A stretch of 64,000 nt of DNA from Enterobacter genomosp. O (lineage in GTDB: Bacteria; Pseudomonadota; Gammaproteobacteria; Enterobacterales; Enterobacteriaceae). This document shows positions 48,651 to 57,910 of this stretch, piece by piece. The position numbers and the translations under genes are program-made. The notes beneath the pieces are model-generated. The model made no database searches. It had not been told where the DNA came from and saw nothing but the letters and a program-made list of their open reading frames with translations. Numbering within the stretch: position 1 is the stretch's first letter; each line of letters starts with the position of its first letter. Where the stretch lies: NCBI RefSeq assembly GCF_001022965.1, contig NZ_LECZ01000026.1, positions 62,001 through 126,000 on the forward strand, written 5' to 3'.

Positions 48651-49070
48651 ATGCACCTGAGCATAACAGAAAATGTTACACCCGCAGAAAAAGAAGAGTT
48701 ATTAACGGGGCTGAGAGCGTATAACGCGCGGTTTTTAGATCTGGCGACCTTTAGCGGCGATATGGGTGTGTACGTACGAGACGAAAAAGGCGTCATGCTG
48801 GGCGGCTTGATCGGCGTGCGAAAAGGCGACTGGCTGAATATTGATTTTCTCTGGGTGAGCGACACCGTGCGGGGCACCGGCGTGGGCAGCCAGCTCATCA
48901 AAGCGGCAGAAGAGGAAGCCAGACGTAAAGGGTGCAAGCACGCGCTGGTGGATACCGCCAGCTTCCAGGCGCGTCCGTTCTACGAAAAACAGGGATATCA
49001 GCTGCAGATGTCTTTGCAGGATTATCCTTATGCGGGCATGCAGCGCCATTATCTGGCGAAGGCGCTATAA
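48651..49070 (+). CDS. GNAT-family N-acetyltransferase
   Basis: The ATG at 48651 follows AAGGAGAGAA and is preferred to the longer in-frame start at 48612. The 139-residue protein has the acetyl-CoA loop at [21 protein letters not shown] (R-G-T-G-V-G) and C-terminal [12 protein letters not shown]. The acceptor is unknown. Confidence 0.85.
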   Translation: MHLSITENVTPAEKEELLTGLRAYNARFLDLATFSGDMGVYVRDEKGVMLGGLIGVRKGDWLNIDFLWVSDTVRGTGVGSQLIKAAEEEARRKGCKHALVDTASFQARPFYEKQGYQLQMSLQDYPYAGMQRHYLAKAL

Positions 49071-49168
49071 GCCCGGTAGGCATCGAGGTTCATCGCCCGG
49101 TGGCGCTACGCTTACCGGGCCTACACTTCCCCCGTCATGTAGGCCGGGTAAGCGCAGCGCCACCCGGC
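49071..49168. repeat. BIME: paired REP elements
   Basis: Two inverted REP units (GCCCGGT..ACCGGGC and GTAGGCCGGGTAAGCGCAGC / GCCACCCGGC) sit together between the GNAT gene and nlpA. Confidence 0.8.
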
Positions 49169-49275
49169 AACAGACCGCATATAACTTATCCTTCTTATTG
49201 ATTCTTTTTCGGTTTTTATTTCAGCGTCTCGTTGTCGATATAGTCACTACACCATTTATCAAAAGGAACTGTCTT

Positions 49276-50076
49276 GTGAAACGTCGATTGGGTGCTCTGG
49301 TTCTCGCGGGTCTGCTGCTGGCAGGATGCGATCAAAGTGGCAGCGATGCCAAACACATTAAAGTCGGCGTCATCAATGGCGCTGAACAGGACGTGGCGGA
49401 AGTTGCTAAAAAAGTGGCAAAAGAGAAATATGGCCTCGACGTGGAGCTGGTGGGGTTCAGCGGTTCGCTGCTGCCCAACGATGCCACCAACCAGGGAGAA
49501 CTGGATGCCAACGTCTTCCAGCATCGCCCGTTCCTCGCAGAAGATAACAAGGCGCATAACTATAAGCTGGTGGCCGTGGCGAACACCTTCGTCTTTCCGA
49601 TGGCCGGCTATTCCCGCAAAATCAAATCCGTATCCGACCTGAAGGACGGGGCGACTATCGCCATTCCAAACGATCCGACCAACCTGGGGCGCGCGCTGTT
49701 GCTGCTGCAAAAAGAGAAGCTGATTACCCTGAAGCCGGACGTCGGACTGCTGCCGACGGCGCTGGATATTACCGCAAACCCTAAAAATCTTAAGATTATG
49801 GAGCTGGAAGGGGCGCAGCTACCGCGCGTGCTGGATGACCCGAAAGTGGATGTTGCCATCATCAGCACCACCTATATCCAGCAAACCGGGCTGTCGCCGG
49901 TGCATGACAGCGTCTTTATTGAAGATAAAAACTCGCCGTACGTGAACATCGTGGTGACGCGTGAAGACAATAAAGACGCAGAGAACGTAAAGGAATTTAT
50001 CCAGTCCTATCAGTCGCCTGAAGTGGCAAAAGCGGCTGAAACGATCTTTAACGGCGGGGCGGTGCCGGGCTGGTAA
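49276..50076 (+). CDS. nlpA: NlpA lipoprotein, MetQ-like
   Basis: The GTG at 49276 with AAGGA upstream gives a 266-residue lipoprotein (lipobox LLLAGC); an in-frame extension to 49030 runs through the BIME and is not real. It belongs to the NLPA/MetQ substrate-binding family (KVGVINGAEQDVAEVAKKVA; VPNDPTNLGRALLLLQ). NlpA is an inner-membrane-anchored methionine-binding protein homologue. Confidence 0.9.
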   Translation: MKRRLGALVLAGLLLAGCDQSGSDAKHIKVGVINGAEQDVAEVAKKVAKEKYGLDVELVGFSGSLLPNDATNQGELDANVFQHRPFLAEDNKAHNYKLVAVANTFVFPMAGYSRKIKSVSDLKDGATIAIPNDPTNLGRALLLLQKEKLITLKPDVGLLPTALDITANPKNLKIMELEGAQLPRVLDDPKVDVAIISTTYIQQTGLSPVHDSVFIEDKNSPYVNIVVTREDNKDAENVKEFIQSYQSPEVAKAAETIFNGGAVPGW

Positions 50077-50110
50077 AACCGTAAAAATGTCAACCTGACG
50101 CCACCGGCCT

Positions 50111-50791
50111 TTACGCCGTCACGCTGGCGTCTATCCGGCTTTCTGGCCAGAGAAAACCCTGGCCAAACCGGGCTCCCGACGCGCGGGCTCGCTGCAGATC
50201 CTGCGCGGTTTCAATCCCTTCAACGACGACAGCTCTGGCAATGTTACCTCTGACAAAGTGAACGAATGCGTCAAACCGGGCAGCGGCATTGAGCTCTGAT
50301 CGGTCAAGCTTGATGCCGTCAACCGGCAGGGCAAGTCGCGCATAGTCGTCGGCGAGCTCGTACGTCAGGTCGTCCAGCCAGATTTTCCAGCCTGCCGCCT
50401 TAAGTCGGTGCAGGTTTTTATGGATGTAGCGTTGCTCCGCGGTACTCATGCGGGTCAGGGTTAGCGGGTCCTGAATCTCAATCGTTAAGCGCTGCTGGTG
50501 GCGTAGGGCTAGCAACAGTTCGATAGCTTTGGGGTCAAGCAGCCGATCTGCCGGAAAATTTAGCCAGTACTGGCCTTTGTCCTGCCTCCGTAACAGCGTG
50601 TTTGCCTGCCAGAAAAAGATTTGCAGCGCACAGCGGGCGGGCAGCGAAGCGAAGAACACCTCCAGATTGACGTTGTGGATCTCCACAAGAACCTCATGCG
50701 CTACGGCCTGGCCGGAATGAAAATCCACTAAAGGCTGAAACCGCAGCCCCGTAATGGTATGCAGCATGGGAGAGGGAAGAACGGTGTACAT
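50111..50791 (-). CDS. EAL-domain protein
   Basis: The product has 226 residues from the ATG at 50791 (an upstream ATG at 50848 would add 19). It is a single EAL domain: HEVLVE in place of EAL, then LNFP, TIEIQD, LDDLT, IKLDRSE, VEGIET and FGQGFLW. The main metal- and catalysis-related acidic residues remain, but the DDFGTG loop is changed to DDLTYE, so c-di-GMP hydrolysis is uncertain. It resembles the stand-alone EAL proteins next to fimbrial operons (FimK-like context) and may tune adhesion. Confidence 0.8.
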   Translation of the reverse strand: MYTVLPSPMLHTITGLRFQPLVDFHSGQAVAHEVLVEIHNVNLEVFFASLPARCALQIFFWQANTLLRRQDKGQYWLNFPADRLLDPKAIELLLALRHQQRLTIEIQDPLTLTRMSTAEQRYIHKNLHRLKAAGWKIWLDDLTYELADDYARLALPVDGIKLDRSELNAAARFDAFVHFVRGNIARAVVVEGIETAQDLQRARASGARFGQGFLWPESRIDASVTA

Positions 50792-50860
50792 GACGAGACC
50801 CTGAGAAAAAAAGGTTCCCGCGGACACGGGAACAAAGGCAAACGACACACGGTCGGGAAG

Positions 50861-51472
50861 TTAATTCAAGATCCAGCGAATGCTCTGATAGAACGAGGGG
50901 CCCCGGACGGCCTTGAGCTTATTCATGGCGTTGTTTTTGTAGAAATAGACCAGCCTGACGTTGCAGCCCAGCTGGCGGGCAATTTGCTTGGTTTTCAGGT
51001 TACATGAGTAGCCCCGAAGCACGCTGGCTTCCTCATTAGAGAGCCTTGCAGGGCGCTGTCGCGTCGTAATGCTTACGTTGTAATGGTTTAACGCCTTTGG
51101 CGTCTGGCTCATCAGGATCTGCCACATCGCCTTGATATCCCCCAGCGAAACGCGCTTATTGATGACGCCATCCACATGCTTAAACTTGAGGAAACCGGCA
51201 GATAACGAGTAGATATAGATCCTCGCGTCAGGCTGTATTTCTTTTATGCGCAGGATGTCTTCATTTGGCGTAATCACAAAACTTCCGGTATTCAGCGGAT
51301 CGTAAATCACGATATCCCACTTCCGTTCGCTGAGAAGAAAGTCTTCAATATTGCTAAACCCATGGAAAATAACATCCCGATGCTCGTCAGGTTCGCGGTT
51401 ACCAAGATATTGCAGGCCAATCATTGTGAACTCGCAACTATCAACAACGGCCACATATATTTTTTCTTTCAT
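50861..51472 (-). CDS. LuxR/RcsB-like regulator near the fimbrial operon
   Basis: The ATG at 51472 has AAGGAG at 8 bases; ATG 51478 is too close to it. The 203-residue protein has a receiver-like N-terminus (VAVVDSCEFTMIGL; WDIVIYDPLNTG with an Asp at the phospho-site position) and a C-terminal LuxR helix-turn-helix (RLSNEEASVLRGYSCNLKTK). It lies just before the EAL gene, likely co-transcribed. Confidence 0.8.
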   Translation of the reverse strand: MKEKIYVAVVDSCEFTMIGLQYLGNREPDEHRDVIFHGFSNIEDFLLSERKWDIVIYDPLNTGSFVITPNEDILRIKEIQPDARIYIYSLSAGFLKFKHVDGVINKRVSLGDIKAMWQILMSQTPKALNHYNVSITTRQRPARLSNEEASVLRGYSCNLKTKQIARQLGCNVRLVYFYKNNAMNKLKAVRGPSFYQSIRWILN

Positions 51473-51929
51473 GGTCATTCTCCTTTAGCTAAGCACCAGA
51501 TCCCTGTAAGCAAAACGGTCATTCGAATGGAGTGGTCACCCATTAATTGGTGGTGGGATGATACGTAAAAGGTATGCCAGAGGAACATATCGAGTAAAGA
51601 GGATGTTTTTTATTAGAAGGAAATAAAATTCAAAAAATATTTTAATGTCAGAACTAATGTCTTTAATCTTCTTATAATATTGCAAACAGATTTTTATGCT
51701 AAAAAATAACGAAAGTTAAGATTTGGTCTGGTTCAGAATGGCTGTGCAGGCTGGTTTTTGCGTGGGTTATGCCTCTTTTGGTCCCGGAAACCCTTAACTC
51801 TGCCTGGTGCTTTACCCCACTGCGGATTTTTATCGGCCCAGGCGTTAAAATCCTGGCGGGAATTAGTTGTGAGCGTGGTTTTATTAAACTACTATCTCTC
51901 TCCTTTATTCGCGTTAACAATGAAATAAT
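51473..51929. other. Divergent regulatory region between two LuxR-type genes
   Basis: About 450 bases, AT-rich around 51600-51720, without a credible gene. It must hold the promoters of both divergent regulators. No clear invertible-element repeats are seen. Confidence 0.5.
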
Positions 51930-52595
51930 ATGATTTATTCTGAATTAACCGTCAGGGTTATTGTGTTTTATCGGGTCAATATTCTGCAGGAGATGATAAG
52001 CGATGCGCTGCGGAAATTACTGCCTGAATATTCCCTGCGCATATCGATAGTTGAATCAACAGAGCAGCTCTTTGATGCGATTATCGATCGCCAGGTCGAT
52101 ATGGTGATAACTGAGTTCAGCTATCTGTTTAATCATAACGCCTGGGGAGTGCAAACCAGTAACAGGCTTAATATGTTGTGTCATACGCATAACGTAAAGC
52201 GCGTGCTTTTTGTTCCGGAATTACAGTACGGATTATTAAAAAAAGTGCTGGAGATGAAGTACGAGCTGACGCTTTCTCTGCAGGACGAGCCCGGGGAGCT
52301 GAAAACGGAATTACGGGCGCTGCTGACGGCAGAGGACGTTAAGCCGCGGATCTCATCTTTTCTGAAGGGGATGATGCGCGCCGGCGCGCGTTCGCGCTCG
52401 GTGCTTTCCGCCCGGGAATGGGAGGTTCTTCATCTTATTGTGGAAGGTTACACGGTGACGGAAATTGCCCACCTGCGAAGCCGCTCTGCCAGCACCATCG
52501 CCACCCAAAAGCACAATGCGATGAAGAAACTTAACCTCGCCAACCACAGTGAACTGATCAGGTATCTGCAGATGGCGGGGAAAATCGGGAATTAA
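51930..52595 (+). CDS. LuxR/RcsB-like regulator with degenerate receiver
   Basis: The protein has 221 residues. The C-terminal helix-turn-helix (LSAREWEVLHLIVEGYTVTEIAHL; TQKHNAMKKLNL) is RcsB/FimZ-like. In the receiver-like part the phospho-site strand reads DMVITEFSYL, with Glu where Asp is expected. It is convergent with the fimbrial operon (23 bases from the adhesin stop) and probably controls it. Confidence 0.8.
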   Translation: MIYSELTVRVIVFYRVNILQEMISDALRKLLPEYSLRISIVESTEQLFDAIIDRQVDMVITEFSYLFNHNAWGVQTSNRLNMLCHTHNVKRVLFVPELQYGLLKKVLEMKYELTLSLQDEPGELKTELRALLTAEDVKPRISSFLKGMMRAGARSRSVLSAREWEVLHLIVEGYTVTEIAHLRSRSASTIATQKHNAMKKLNLANHSELIRYLQMAGKIGN

Positions 52596-52618
52596 GCGAT
52601 GATGTCCCGGACTGCGTA

Positions 52619-53683
52619 TTACGGGTAGATAATATTCAGCGTGGCCGAGGTATTCAGCTTGCCCTGGGTGACCTTCCCCGGCGCCCAGACATAATACGAC
52701 GCCGCCATCGGCAGGGTGAAGGTCTTGTTCAGTGCCCCTCCTGCCGCCACGCTAAACAGCAGCGTGGCGTTTCCGCGGCTGGTGGTGGAGGTTGAGAAAA
52801 CAACCGGCAGCTGCGGGTTGTTCCGCTGAATCAGCCGCAGGCCAACGCCCTGCGCGGCGCTGCTGCTGGTATCGACCAGCACCGAACTGTCGGTGGAGAG
52901 CAGCTGATTGCTGGAGAGGAACATCTCGATGGCCCGGTCAGAACTGCCGTTCGCGCTCAGGTTCTGGCAGCTCATGTTAAGCGTGAAGGGGGTCAACCCT
53001 GGCTGAGAAGAGGCGCTAAGCTGGGGAATGCCGAGCGTAGGCAGAGTCACCGTCAGCCCCGCGTTGTCAAACGAGCAGGTCGTCAGCTTCGGCGCATATT
53101 TGATGGTCATCGGCTGACCAAACATGTCGCGGTTATCGTATGGCCACTTAAAGCCGTTAAACAGCCACTGCACAATTTTCACCAGCTGGTTTATCGGCCA
53201 GGTAATGATCTCCCACAGCGACATGCCGCTCATATCGCTGACGAACAGCACGTCGCTCATGGTCGCCGTGTCGCCCGTAAGCGTGGTGCCGCTCTGGTTT
53301 ACCAGCGTAAAGCGCACGGTGAAAGGGGTATTCAGCTCAGAAGCCGTATGGTTACCGCTGGCGGCCAGCGTCTTGTTGGGATGCGTGCTGGTGATCTCCG
53401 CCCGCACCATATATTTATTGTTGCTGAAGCCCAGAATGGTGGCGTAGTTACTGTCGGTCGAGAGGATCGGCGTGTAGGAAAACTCGCTGTTGCCGGTTGA
53501 GCAGTTGAACGATCCGCTGTACTGGGTGGTGAAACTTCCGGTCCATGTTGGCGTGGCCGGCGTGAGCTTATCCGACAGGTCGACGCTGATTGGCGGGCCA
53601 TAGGAAATGCTGCCCCCGGAGCAGGTGGCATAGCTTGCCCCGCTGACGCAGGCGAGAAACAGAAAGGTCAGTAACCGTATCAT
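52619..53683 (-). CDS. Fimbrial tip adhesin
   Basis: The protein has 354 residues. A signal peptide (about 1-19, SYATC) is followed by an N-terminal receptor-binding-like domain and a C-terminal pilin domain (TTCSFDNAGLTVTLP... to the donor-strand-ready end TLNIIYP), a FimH-like two-domain layout. It is the last gene of the chaperone-usher operon. The receptor is unknown. Confidence 0.82.
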   Translation of the reverse strand: MIRLLTFLFLACVSGASYATCSGGSISYGPPISVDLSDKLTPATPTWTGSFTTQYSGSFNCSTGNSEFSYTPILSTDSNYATILGFSNNKYMVRAEITSTHPNKTLAASGNHTASELNTPFTVRFTLVNQSGTTLTGDTATMSDVLFVSDMSGMSLWEIITWPINQLVKIVQWLFNGFKWPYDNRDMFGQPMTIKYAPKLTTCSFDNAGLTVTLPTLGIPQLSASSQPGLTPFTLNMSCQNLSANGSSDRAIEMFLSSNQLLSTDSSVLVDTSSSAAQGVGLRLIQRNNPQLPVVFSTSTTSRGNATLLFSVAAGGALNKTFTLPMAASYYVWAPGKVTQGKLNTSATLNIIYP

Positions 53684-53695
53684 GTTGATGTTCCG

Positions 53696-56191
53696 TTAGT
53701 TATGGCAAACAGAAGGGGGGCTTTCCAGCCCCCACGCCGGTGCGGCGATATTGCAGTTTCCGCCACGCAGGTGGACGTTAAGCGCGCGTGGCGGCTCTTC
53801 CGCGCGGATGTAGAGCACGCTGGCCTGGCCGACATATCCCACCGACTCGCCGCGCTCGTTCAGCACTTCGGTACCAAACGGCAGCGGTGCCCCGTCTGGA
53901 CGGGTGGCGCGAAGCATCCAGGACTGGCGCTGGTCGGTATCGAAGCGGATGTAGTTCACCGCGCCATCGTACGGGGCGACGTTAGCGATGTTGCCGCGCA
54001 CTTCTGCCCCACGACTGTTTGCCGTTTCGGACAGGGTAATGGCGTTTTTACGGTACGGCGTGGCGTAAGGGACCAGCGCCACGCCGTCACGGTTAGTCAC
54101 GATACTTTCATCCCCGTTGACCATCAGTCCTTCCGCCTTAGGGGCATCGACAATCGTCATGGTGGTGCCGGTTTCGTTCGAGGCAAGCAGATGCCACGGC
54201 ACGGCAACCAGGCTGCCGCGCCCGTTCAGCCCGGTCTGGCGGTAGTCGGAGGATTCGCTGTATGAACCCCCCAGCGTGGCGAAGTTCGAACGGTATGCGG
54301 TATTCATGCTGGCCGTGTTGTTCCCGCCCCGGGCATTGCTGCCGGAGAGCGTATAGCTCAGGCGGTTTGACTCCAGCGCGTTGCCGCTCATGCTGATATT
54401 GCTCTGCTCATAATGCGAGTCGCTGGCCGTCAGGCTGGAGGTGATCCACGCGTTGTTATCAAACGCTGAGAACGGCAGGCTGAGGGAGAGGTAAAAACGC
54501 GTCTCCTCTTCACGCTCGCTGTTACGCACCCGGCTGGCGGAGACGGTATAGCTGGCCCGGCCGATGGCGTTGGAATAACCTGCCTGGTATTCGCGCGAGG
54601 TTTGCGTGGCGTTCCAGTAGTCGCGCTGCGTGCCGGAGATAAACACCGTGCCCCAGTTATTGAGCAGACGCTGGTTCAGGTTAAGGGTGAAGGTATTTTT
54701 AGGCTGCGCGGCGCGCAGGGCATCCCAGGTGCTCATCGTCATCTCCGGGGCGACCCCGAAGCGATCCTTATAGTCGTCATACTGCGCTTTCAGGCGCTGA
54801 TACCCTTCACGGGAGTAGAGCGCGTCGCTAAAGCTGTAATAGCCTTTTGTGGAATAGCGGTAGGCGGCCAGCGTGAAGTTGGTGGCCGTCGTATCGATAA
54901 ACTTACTGTACGACACGCGAAAGCTTTGGCCGCTGTCGGTTCTGTCCTGCAGCGTCGTCTTTGCATGGGTGACGTCCACGGAGACCGCGCCGAACGGCAA
55001 ATTCCAGCCGGTGCCGATAAGCCCGGCCTGATAATTGTCGCTCACGATCGTACCGGTATACCCGGTTATCAGGTTATTAAAGCCATAGCGCAGCGTCGCC
55101 TGCAGGAAGGCCGGTTCCGCCTCGACGGTGTTCTGATGCACTTTACCCGCGATCATGCTGTACTCGCTCACGCCCTCTTTGAGCATGCCGGGCACGGCAG
55201 AGAAGGGCACCGTGAAGGATTGCTGTGAACCGTCGGCTTCGCGCACGACCACCAGCAGGTCGCCGGCCGACCCGGTCGGCTGAATGCTGTCGAGGGTAAA
55301 CTGGCCCGGCGGAACGTTTTCCTGATAGATGACGTTGCCGTTCTGGATCACTTTTACCAGGGCGTTGGTGCGCGCCACCCCGTGCACCACCGGCGAAAAG
55401 CCTTGCTGCGAGTTGGGACGCATTTTGATATCTGACGCCAGCGAGACGCCGCGCACGCGCAGGGAATCAAACAGATCGCCCGGGATATAAAAGTCACCCA
55501 GCGTCAGGTTAGATTTCAGCGCCGCCAGCGGGCGGCGCAGGTAGCGGGTGTTGTTCTGCCAGCTGCTGTCGCCGCTTGCGGATTTGCGCCAGGTGCTGCT
55601 GTCGCGAAACTGCCAGCCCAGCAGGTTGGCGCCGGAATCCAGCCCGGCGTAAAAATCGTCATTGGTCTCTTTCGCTGAGCCTTTCGTCCGCGTGTTGTAC
55701 CAGGTGGTGTTCCAGGAGAGCATGAGCGCCGGGATCCCTTCATCCCAGAACTGAGGGGCAACGTAGCCCTCTTCCGTGTGCAGCACGGCCGCCTGCGGCA
55801 CGGTGAGCGCCAGGCTTAGGGTGCCGGTATCCGTTTTCACCTCGCCACCCTGAACGAGATCGTGCAGTTGCACTTGTCCCTGAGCAATGGCGGGCGCCGG
55901 AATCGCTTTGGTGTTGATCCCCAGCATCAGGGCATCTTTCCACGCAAGGCGAACGTCATCACGCTGTTCGCCATAGGTCACCGTGTAGCGTCCCTTCCAG
56001 TCCCCGTTGACGTAAATATCCATCTCCTGCGGGCCGGCAGGCATGGCGTTGTTTTCGTAAAAACGTGACAGATCGGACTCGCCGGATGCGCCAGCAAGCA
56101 GGGAGGTATCAAACGATACCGCACCCGATTTATGCGAAAGCAGAAGCGAGCAGACAGCCAGCATGCAGAGCCTGTTTTGTTTCAATTTCAT
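53696..56191 (-). CDS. Fimbrial outer-membrane usher
   Basis: The protein has 831 residues and is of the PapC/FimD type: N-terminal periplasmic domain (SFDTSLLAGASGESDLSRFYEN), 24-strand barrel with plug (about 230-330), and C-terminal domains ending in CNIAAPAWGLESPPSVC. It assembles and secretes pilin subunits. It lies between the chaperone and adhesin genes. Confidence 0.92.
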   Translation of the reverse strand: MKLKQNRLCMLAVCSLLLSHKSGAVSFDTSLLAGASGESDLSRFYENNAMPAGPQEMDIYVNGDWKGRYTVTYGEQRDDVRLAWKDALMLGINTKAIPAPAIAQGQVQLHDLVQGGEVKTDTGTLSLALTVPQAAVLHTEEGYVAPQFWDEGIPALMLSWNTTWYNTRTKGSAKETNDDFYAGLDSGANLLGWQFRDSSTWRKSASGDSSWQNNTRYLRRPLAALKSNLTLGDFYIPGDLFDSLRVRGVSLASDIKMRPNSQQGFSPVVHGVARTNALVKVIQNGNVIYQENVPPGQFTLDSIQPTGSAGDLLVVVREADGSQQSFTVPFSAVPGMLKEGVSEYSMIAGKVHQNTVEAEPAFLQATLRYGFNNLITGYTGTIVSDNYQAGLIGTGWNLPFGAVSVDVTHAKTTLQDRTDSGQSFRVSYSKFIDTTATNFTLAAYRYSTKGYYSFSDALYSREGYQRLKAQYDDYKDRFGVAPEMTMSTWDALRAAQPKNTFTLNLNQRLLNNWGTVFISGTQRDYWNATQTSREYQAGYSNAIGRASYTVSASRVRNSEREEETRFYLSLSLPFSAFDNNAWITSSLTASDSHYEQSNISMSGNALESNRLSYTLSGSNARGGNNTASMNTAYRSNFATLGGSYSESSDYRQTGLNGRGSLVAVPWHLLASNETGTTMTIVDAPKAEGLMVNGDESIVTNRDGVALVPYATPYRKNAITLSETANSRGAEVRGNIANVAPYDGAVNYIRFDTDQRQSWMLRATRPDGAPLPFGTEVLNERGESVGYVGQASVLYIRAEEPPRALNVHLRGGNCNIAAPAWGLESPPSVCHN

Positions 56192-56206
56192 GGCGAGTCT
56201 TTCCGG

Positions 56207-56899
56207 TCACTGGCTGATAAGCGTGCGGGTTTTGTAAGCACCCAAATCGTCCACATACATCAGCTGGTAGGTTTGGCCGCGCGTCACCGCGTTTTTGGTC
56301 GCCACGGTGAGCTGACCAAATGGCGATACCATCGGTGATTCCTGCAATAATTTGGTTTTACCCTGAGAAATATTGGCAACGGTAATATGGAAAGGGCTCT
56401 CATTTACGATGCGGAACTGTTTGCCGCTGGCAATTAGCGTCAGTTTTCCCGTCGCGTCGTCCAGCGTGCCGGTTAACGCGGCCGGGCGGTAAAACATTTT
56501 GATGCGAGATTTAATCGCCAACTGAACGGTATTCTGGTTTTGCACATTTTCCGGCTTCGGTGGAATATCGAGCACGTTCAGGAAAAAGACCGACTCGCGA
56601 TCGGCAGGCAAATTGGCAGGCAGCTTTTTAATGCGCAGTTGCTGACCATTATGTTCGTTGACCTTCACCACCGGCGGGGATAAAAGAAAAGGTACTTTTG
56701 CCGTTTCCGGCGTCGAATTAATATCGCCGTCGTCGATCCATGATTGCACCAGAGCAGGGGCATCTCCCGTGTTGATTAACTGAACAATAACCTCTTTGTT
56801 ATTCTCAGGATAAAGAACACGCGTGCCATTAATAACAATATTGGCCCATGAGTAGCCCGTGCCGAGCAGCAGGAATGCCAGCAAAATAACCTTACGCAT
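56207..56899 (-). CDS. Periplasmic fimbrial chaperone
   Basis: The protein has 230 residues. A signal peptide (about 1-19) is followed by the PapD fold: NGTRVLYPENNKEVIVQLINTG in domain 1 and the conserved FFLNVLDIPP segment, with the C-terminal Ig domain. It folds subunits by donor-strand complementation. Confidence 0.92.
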   Translation of the reverse strand: MRKVILLAFLLLGTGYSWANIVINGTRVLYPENNKEVIVQLINTGDAPALVQSWIDDGDINSTPETAKVPFLLSPPVVKVNEHNGQQLRIKKLPANLPADRESVFFLNVLDIPPKPENVQNQNTVQLAIKSRIKMFYRPAALTGTLDDATGKLTLIASGKQFRIVNESPFHITVANISQGKTKLLQESPMVSPFGQLTVATKNAVTRGQTYQLMYVDDLGAYKTRTLISQ

Positions 56900-56910
56900 A
56901 ATGGTAACCT

Positions 56911-56940
56911 TAAAAACAGGCTCCGCAGAAACGAAGCCTG
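56911..56940 (-). terminator. Partial terminator between major pilin and chaperone genes
   Basis: On the minus strand CAGGCT...AGCCTG followed by TTTTTAA lies in the 52-base gap. It would lower expression of chaperone, usher and adhesin relative to the major pilin. Confidence 0.55.
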
Positions 56941-56951
56941 ATTAACTGAAA

Positions 56952-57536
56952 TTACAGGTAGGAAATGGTGTACGTCACGTTAGAGCTCAATGCACCGACC
57001 GTTGCGGCAGCGGCATTGGTTTTATAGTAATAAACGTCCAGCGTCAGCGTTTCAGAATCAGGCGCCGCTGCAGTACCCATAATGCTGGTGGTGTAAGCCT
57101 GATTAAGCGTAACTGGCGTTGATGTACCTGGCTCCACTAATGCGAAACCTACGTTACGCGCCACGCTTGCATCATTTTCATTGACGCTGTTATTCAGCAG
57201 GTATTTACCGTCGGTAGAAATATTATCGGCGCTGGAGAAGTACACTTTCAGCGGCGTGCCGGTCGTGCCCGCTGCTGGCGTACAGCCCGAGAAGGTTAAC
57301 GCAATGGATTTTTTATTCTTCGTAATCAGGCCGACCGTGGTCCCGGCATCCTTAACCGAAATTGGGGAGAGGGCGACGGTCATATCCGCGCTTTTACCGC
57401 CATTAATCGTACAGGTGGTATCGGTAATGGCACCGGTGAAGTTAATTACGCCACCTGCTGAGTTATCAGCGGCAATCGCCTGAGTAGAAGCAATGGCTGC
57501 GCCAAGAACAGATACGGTCATGATCGTTTTGAACAT
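56952..57536 (-). CDS. Major fimbrial subunit
   Basis: The start at 57536 has GGAG 7 bases upstream and begins the signal peptide (MFKTIMTVSVLGAAIAS...AIAA); the longer frame to 57674 is not supported. The 194-residue type 1-like pilin has the two disulfide Cys (DTTCTING; FSGCTP) and the C-terminal beta-zipper YTISYL. It is the first gene of the operon. Confidence 0.9.
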   Translation of the reverse strand: MFKTIMTVSVLGAAIASTQAIAADNSAGGVINFTGAITDTTCTINGGKSADMTVALSPISVKDAGTTVGLITKNKKSIALTFSGCTPAAGTTGTPLKVYFSSADNISTDGKYLLNNSVNENDASVARNVGFALVEPGTSTPVTLNQAYTTSIMGTAAAPDSETLTLDVYYYKTNAAAATVGALSSNVTYTISYL

Positions 57537-57910
57537 GATAAACTCCATAATATTTTGTTTTATATAAAAAAGAATGTTTCCCGGCTGCGCAACACACTGA
57601 TATCGGCTAACCCGCATAGCGACCTGAGTACGAGCCTTGACGATATTATGTTGCATCAAAAAGATACATAACAAAACATTATTCCAATGATGTTGGTATT
57701 ATAAGATTATAATCTTGTTATAATGTTTTTTTTAAGATCATAACCTAAACACCTTCATTCGGAGTTCCTGATTAATGAATTAATAATTGTTAATTTATGA
57801 AGTTTTCTATGCCGCTTGCTCAAATAATATTTGATGACTTGACCACACTTTCATTAGACCTATTATTGCGGGACAAATACGGTCGTTTATAACAGTGGTG
57901 TAATAATCAT
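57537..57910. other. Divergent promoter region between pilin and ToxR-like regulator
   Basis: 374 bases, very AT-rich at 57660-57850. It should carry the promoter of the fimbrial operon (minus) and of the regulator gene (plus). No gene, RNA or invertible-element repeat is seen. Confidence 0.5.

Noticed and set aside
49030..49275. N-terminal extension of nlpA
   Set aside because: Runs through the BIME; the lipoprotein signal peptide begins at the GTG at 49276.
51473..51929. Invertible (fimS-like) phase-variation element beside the fimbrial operon
   Set aside because: No matching inverted repeats at suitable distance and no recombinase gene in the neighbourhood.
57537..57674. N-terminal extension of the major pilin
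   Set aside because: The signal peptide and ribosome site place the start at 57536.
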